Below, piece after piece: positions 62,301 to 64,000 of a stretch of DNA of 64,000 nt. The stretch's first letter is position 1. Every line of letters begins with the position of its first letter. The stretch covers positions 493,776-557,775 of the forward strand of contig VZSE01002451.1 in the NCBI GenBank assembly GCA_013398275.1. The letters run 5' to 3'. The DNA is from Promerops cafer (Eukaryota; Chordata; Aves; Passeriformes; Nectariniidae). Below the pieces are notes generated by a model, which was not told where the DNA came from, did no database searches, and was given only the letters and a program-made list of their open reading frames with translations. The position numbers and the translations under genes were made by a program.

Positions 62301-63922
62301 AGCACATTTCTGCTAAAATCTCCAAAAGCTGCACTTTCATAAATTCACCACGGATACGCAGCATTTATGATTAAGAACCAAACAGCAATGAGGTTTAACA
62401 TCTCAATATTCTCATAAATAGAGAAGGTAAAATGCAGAAGAGATGGACTCTGAAACACTACAGTGTCCACATAAAACTGTAATAAAACATACAATATAAA
62501 ATACTACAATTATGTAGTGCAATGACCTGATATGAGTGGACTGAGACATCAATATAGGTTTTAAGTCCCATTTGGGTTTTCTTCTGTTTCCTCTCAGTGA
62601 AAGGAGAAAAATGGGATATACCACAGGATGCTCAGGATTATCCCAGAGTGAATATTCAAGGAATAGCATAGACCACTGCTTATAAATCAATCTAAAGTTG
62701 CATTTCTTAGAACAGTGCACTTCTCAAACTGTGTCTAACTGGGAGGCCTTGCAGTGGCTACTAATACTATAAACAACTCCTGTTATATTAACTTGTTTTG
62801 GTGTTCATCTTGAACTGAGCTTTTGCTAAGGCAACATAACTCGCAAGGAAATATTTTGCCACCTCTTTTTTGAGGGCTGTGGTTTCAGTAGCTTATTGAC
62901 AACCCACCCTACCTAAACACATGCTCTCGTGCACACACACAGACAGACAAAAAAGCCAACCTACTTCTTTGAGGGAGTTCATTTTTGCACTGAAGTGGGG
63001 GGATTTCAGCATGCGCAGCAGGATGTCCAGCCGCAGGTCGTCGACCGCCGTGACCAGGTCGGGCTGGAAGCGCATACAGAGCAGTTTGATCCCAGACAGG
63101 AGCTCAGGGATACTCACCAGCCTCTGTGGGAAACAGAGCGACAAGGAAGGGACAAACACAGGCATTGGTATTTTTGCTATTCTGCTACAGACGTCCGTTA
63201 GTCACGAAGGGGAGGTTTAGTGACCAAACAGAGACTGTTTAACCAAAACACAGTACCTGGGACATCTGAAAGTATTACTTGTACAGCACAAATTTTAGGA
63301 TAATGAAACCTTCGGTTAAAGCTTCAGATTTGGGAAATTGCTCTCCTTTGGTTCAACAACCTATGAATACCTTCTTGTTTAAAATTAACGATTTATAACT
63401 AAAAAGTCAACACAATTTAATAGAACTGAATGCCAAATTCAGGGTAATGCAGGAAGTAGCTACAAGTTACACAAACACTTCACTACCAAATTCTCAGAAG
63501 CAAACAGCTAATGCAACAGTAATATAAATTTAACAGACTGCAAGACAGTAAATATCTTTGAGTCAGACAAGTGAGCATTCAGCATGTGGCACAAGGGGAC
63601 CAACAAAACCAAAAAATTTGATAGCAACAGTGGCAAAATATTTTAAAAAGGGTCATAAAACAGGTATTTACTGGAATGGGTATTGAATGGAATTGGGTAA
63701 ATGCATTTTCATTATGTCACTCAGTCAGAATTCAGAACAGGCTGTGTTCTTGCCAGTGAGAAGAAAGCTATTGTTCTAGTTTACACTGACAGCATTTCCA
63801 AGACATGCAGGAAGTTCTTCCTAAATATTTAATATGTAAAACATTACCTTGTCTTTCAAGTCCTTCTCTTCTACATTCTGTACATATTTAATCATTTTAT
63901 GAATGACTGGATCCAGCATGGG
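24396..63922 (-). CDS. USP24: USP24, giant ubiquitin-specific protease, 59 coding exons in window (5' end outside)
   Basis: USP24 is a cysteine deubiquitinase of the USP9X-like group, about 2,620 aa in human. Here 59 coding exons sum to 6,819 nt, 2,272 codons plus stop, with every junction keeping frame. The readable protein starts at PMLDPVIHK (63922), roughly human residue 350, and ends DLDDVDP before TAG at 24396-24398. The N-terminal UBA domain and promoter lie beyond the right edge. Order: helical-repeat N-terminal region (52485-63922), ubiquitin-like domain (51516-52345), central helical region (40706-50914), USP catalytic domain (36280-40024), C-terminal region (24396-35349). Exons are given in those entries. 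Similarity to human is very high, many exons differing at only a few residues. Two introns use GC donors (after 59510 and after 28633). One acceptor is a NAGNAG. Convergent with PCSK9. Confidence 0.97.
24974..25118 (-). mobile_element. CR1 LINE fragment in USP24 intron
   Basis: The + strand reads TATCACAGAATCATTGAGG, then AGATCATCAAGTCCAACTGC and ACTTCCAGGGATGG, the reverse complement of a CR1 3' end. The copy is diverged. The element has the same orientation as USP24 transcription. Confidence 0.85.
27060..28620. other. USP24 intron body, nothing recognised
   Basis: Part of the 1.9-kb intron between exons 26652-26730 and 28633-28699. The open frames seen are AT-rich chance frames without splice support. 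Confidence 0.5.
35353..35415. repeat. (AAATAT)n microsatellite next to a splice acceptor
   Basis: About ten ATAAAT units begin within two bases of the USP24 acceptor AG (35350-35351, minus strand). The intron end is therefore (TTTATA)n. A single N at 35489 lies in a second ATATAA run nearby, so local length is uncertain. Confidence 0.85.
35765..36140 (-). mobile_element. Solo LTR of an endogenous retrovirus (probable)
   Basis: On the minus strand a TATA box (TATAAAA, 35951-35957) is followed by AATAAA (35836-35841) about 110 bases later, the spacing of a compact retroviral LTR. The sequence resembles avian LTRs seen in songbirds (from memory). No gag, pol or env sequence lies nearby, so it is a solo LTR in a USP24 intron, in the gene's own orientation. 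Ends are approximate, as no clear target-site duplication was found. Confidence 0.6.
36280..40024 (-). CDS. USP24: USP24 catalytic USP (C19) domain, 9 exons
   Basis: Exons 36280-36421, 36991-37115, 37546-37766, 38159-38278, 38604-38745, 38958-39040, 39251-39349, 39551-39676 and 39905-40024. The Cys box GGATCYMNAVFQQLY, with the nucleophile, is in 39905-40024. The EQQDAYEFF box is in 39251-39349. Zinc-ribbon pairs CKDC (38958-39040) and CEKC (38604-38745) are intact. The His box HAGHYYSF is in 37546-37766. The third triad residue is in KWYKFND (36991-37115). The domain closes with WNAYMLFYQR. All catalytic and zinc positions look intact, so this is an active isopeptidase that removes ubiquitin from protein substrates. 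The insertion between 38159-38278 and the His box carries the QGGGGSPRKK linker also found in mammals. Confidence 0.97.
40119..40380 (-). mobile_element. CR1 LINE 3' end in USP24 intron
   Basis: The + strand runs TAGAATCACAGAATGG, TTGGAAGGGACCTTAA, CATGGGCAGGGACACC, TTGCTCCAAGCCC, and then the GGGCAACCTGTGCCAG segment. It is the best-preserved CR1 copy here. It lies 95 bases from the exon bearing the catalytic cysteine and in the same orientation as the gene. Confidence 0.92.
40706..50914 (-). CDS. USP24: USP24 central helical region, 14 exons
   Basis: Exons 40706-40850, 42172-42289, 42540-42731, 43098-43159, 43575-43735, 44505-44575, 45118-45273, 45550-45709, 46570-46798, 46952-47047, 47777-47874, 50174-50329, 50592-50685, 50829-50914. 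They are mostly alpha-helical by residue pattern, with Ser-rich linkers (LLSESSSQSSKSPSLSS; a stretch in 46570-46798 with several S/T-P or R-x-x-S sites). The donor after 47777 is GTTGGG, weak but required by phase. The intron 47875-50173 is the largest here (2.3 kb) and holds no gene I can see. In the family this region acts as scaffold around the catalytic domain. Confidence 0.94.
42078..42110. repeat. Perfect 14-bp inverted repeat, 5-base loop
   Basis: GTATTAAATCCTAC and its exact reverse complement are separated by TGTCT, in the USP24 intron 62 bases downstream (in transcript sense) of exon 42172-42289. Confidence 0.9.
44336..44387. repeat. Direct duplication, 31-base spacing
   Basis: Two copies of ATACAAAGGTTCTTTATTCAA in a USP24 intron. 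Confidence 0.7.
48482..48593. repeat. A/C-rich low-complexity tract
   Basis: Degenerate AAAACCCC/CAAACAAACC runs in the largest visible USP24 intron. A related G/T-rich tract on + lies at about 52925-53060 in another intron. Confidence 0.6.
51516..52345 (-). CDS. USP24: USP24 ubiquitin-like domain, 3 exons
   Basis: Exons 51516-51686, 51766-51864 and 52235-52345. The stretch from LLTLNVTYESTKDTFTIE through GSVRWKIAKML to DQKLLHQLGFSDEQILTV follows the beta-hairpin, helix and final strand order of a ubiquitin-like fold, as in USP9X. The last exon continues into a Gly/Ser-only linker (TSGSGTPSGSSADSSTSSS). The domain probably helps in substrate or partner contacts. Confidence 0.92.
52485..63922 (-). 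CDS. USP24: USP24 N-terminal helical-repeat region, 16 exons
   Basis: Exons 52485-52551, 53250-53365, 53541-53594, 53775-53915, 54799-54875, 55093-55204, 55752-55883, 56546-56695, 57303-57410, 59247-59408, 59510-59605, 60073-60180, 61132-61235, 61744-61858, 62965-63123, 63848-63922. Amphipathic helices in armadillo/HEAT-like series, typical of the large USP9X/USP24/USP34 class. Between 57303 and 59247 the protein as read joins IKR directly to SSQ. Human, from memory, has a 16-residue exon there. The first visible exon 63848-63922 begins in phase 0, so upstream exons beyond the window supply about 350 residues. Confidence 0.94.
57983..58027 (-). other. USP24: Candidate USP24 cassette exon, 15 codons
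   Basis: 45 nt bounded by acceptor TTTACAG and donor GAG|GTAGGA, phase 0 at both ends. It would insert KMKPPRKVMSSSKNE between IKR and SSQ without breaking frame. It sits at the position where human has a different 16-residue insert. No homologue known to me supports it. Confidence 0.35.
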
Positions 63923-64000
63923 CTAAAGAATGTGAGAAAAGGCATGACAATCATTTTAATGTTTCCTGAAATCAATTGAATTACTCGAAAGACATGACTG

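Overview
The window looks like bird nuclear DNA. The evidence is four copies of a CR1-like LINE 3' end, short introns in compact GC-rich genes, an LTR of the kind seen in songbirds (from memory), and the vertebrate gene order TMEM61 - BSND - PCSK9 (all + strand) followed by convergent USP24 (- strand), which I recall as the order on human 1p32. Gene identity rests on exon-by-exon reading against recalled human proteins. No database search was run.

Layout. 1-3386: GC-rich flank with no confident gene. 3387-6437: TMEM61, a 210-aa two-pass membrane protein. 7776-10697: BSND (barttin, ClC-K channel subunit), 261 aa in four exons, a tandem paralogue of TMEM61. 10698-14789: intergenic, with CR1 fragments, an intact tRNA-Gly(CCC) at 13023-13093 and simple repeats. 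14790-19893: PCSK9, with HNF1 and SRE motifs at the promoter, a hidden assembly gap (N at 14868) that has swallowed the start codon and signal peptide, and exons 2-12 intact to the stop. 19913-21650: short intergenic stretch between convergent genes. 21650-64000: USP24, with 59 coding exons that splice to one open frame of 2,272 codons plus stop. Its first exons lie beyond the right edge.

Functional picture: BSND and probably TMEM61 are small epithelial membrane proteins. PCSK9 is a secreted regulator of the LDL receptor. USP24 is a large, broadly expressed deubiquitinase. They share a neighbourhood, not a pathway. Base composition shifts sharply near 19.4 kb, from a GC-rich compact block to an AT-rich block with many introns.

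I found no undescribed multi-gene system. The most useful observations are the conserved PCSK9 sterol/HNF1 promoter next to a collapsed gap, a natural change in the PCSK9 furin site (RFHR to HFHR) with loss of the usual N-glycan site, the shared intron phase that ties TMEM61 to BSND, three GC-AG introns, tandem acceptors, and a possible 15-codon cassette exon in USP24 beside what may be a decayed mammalian exon.
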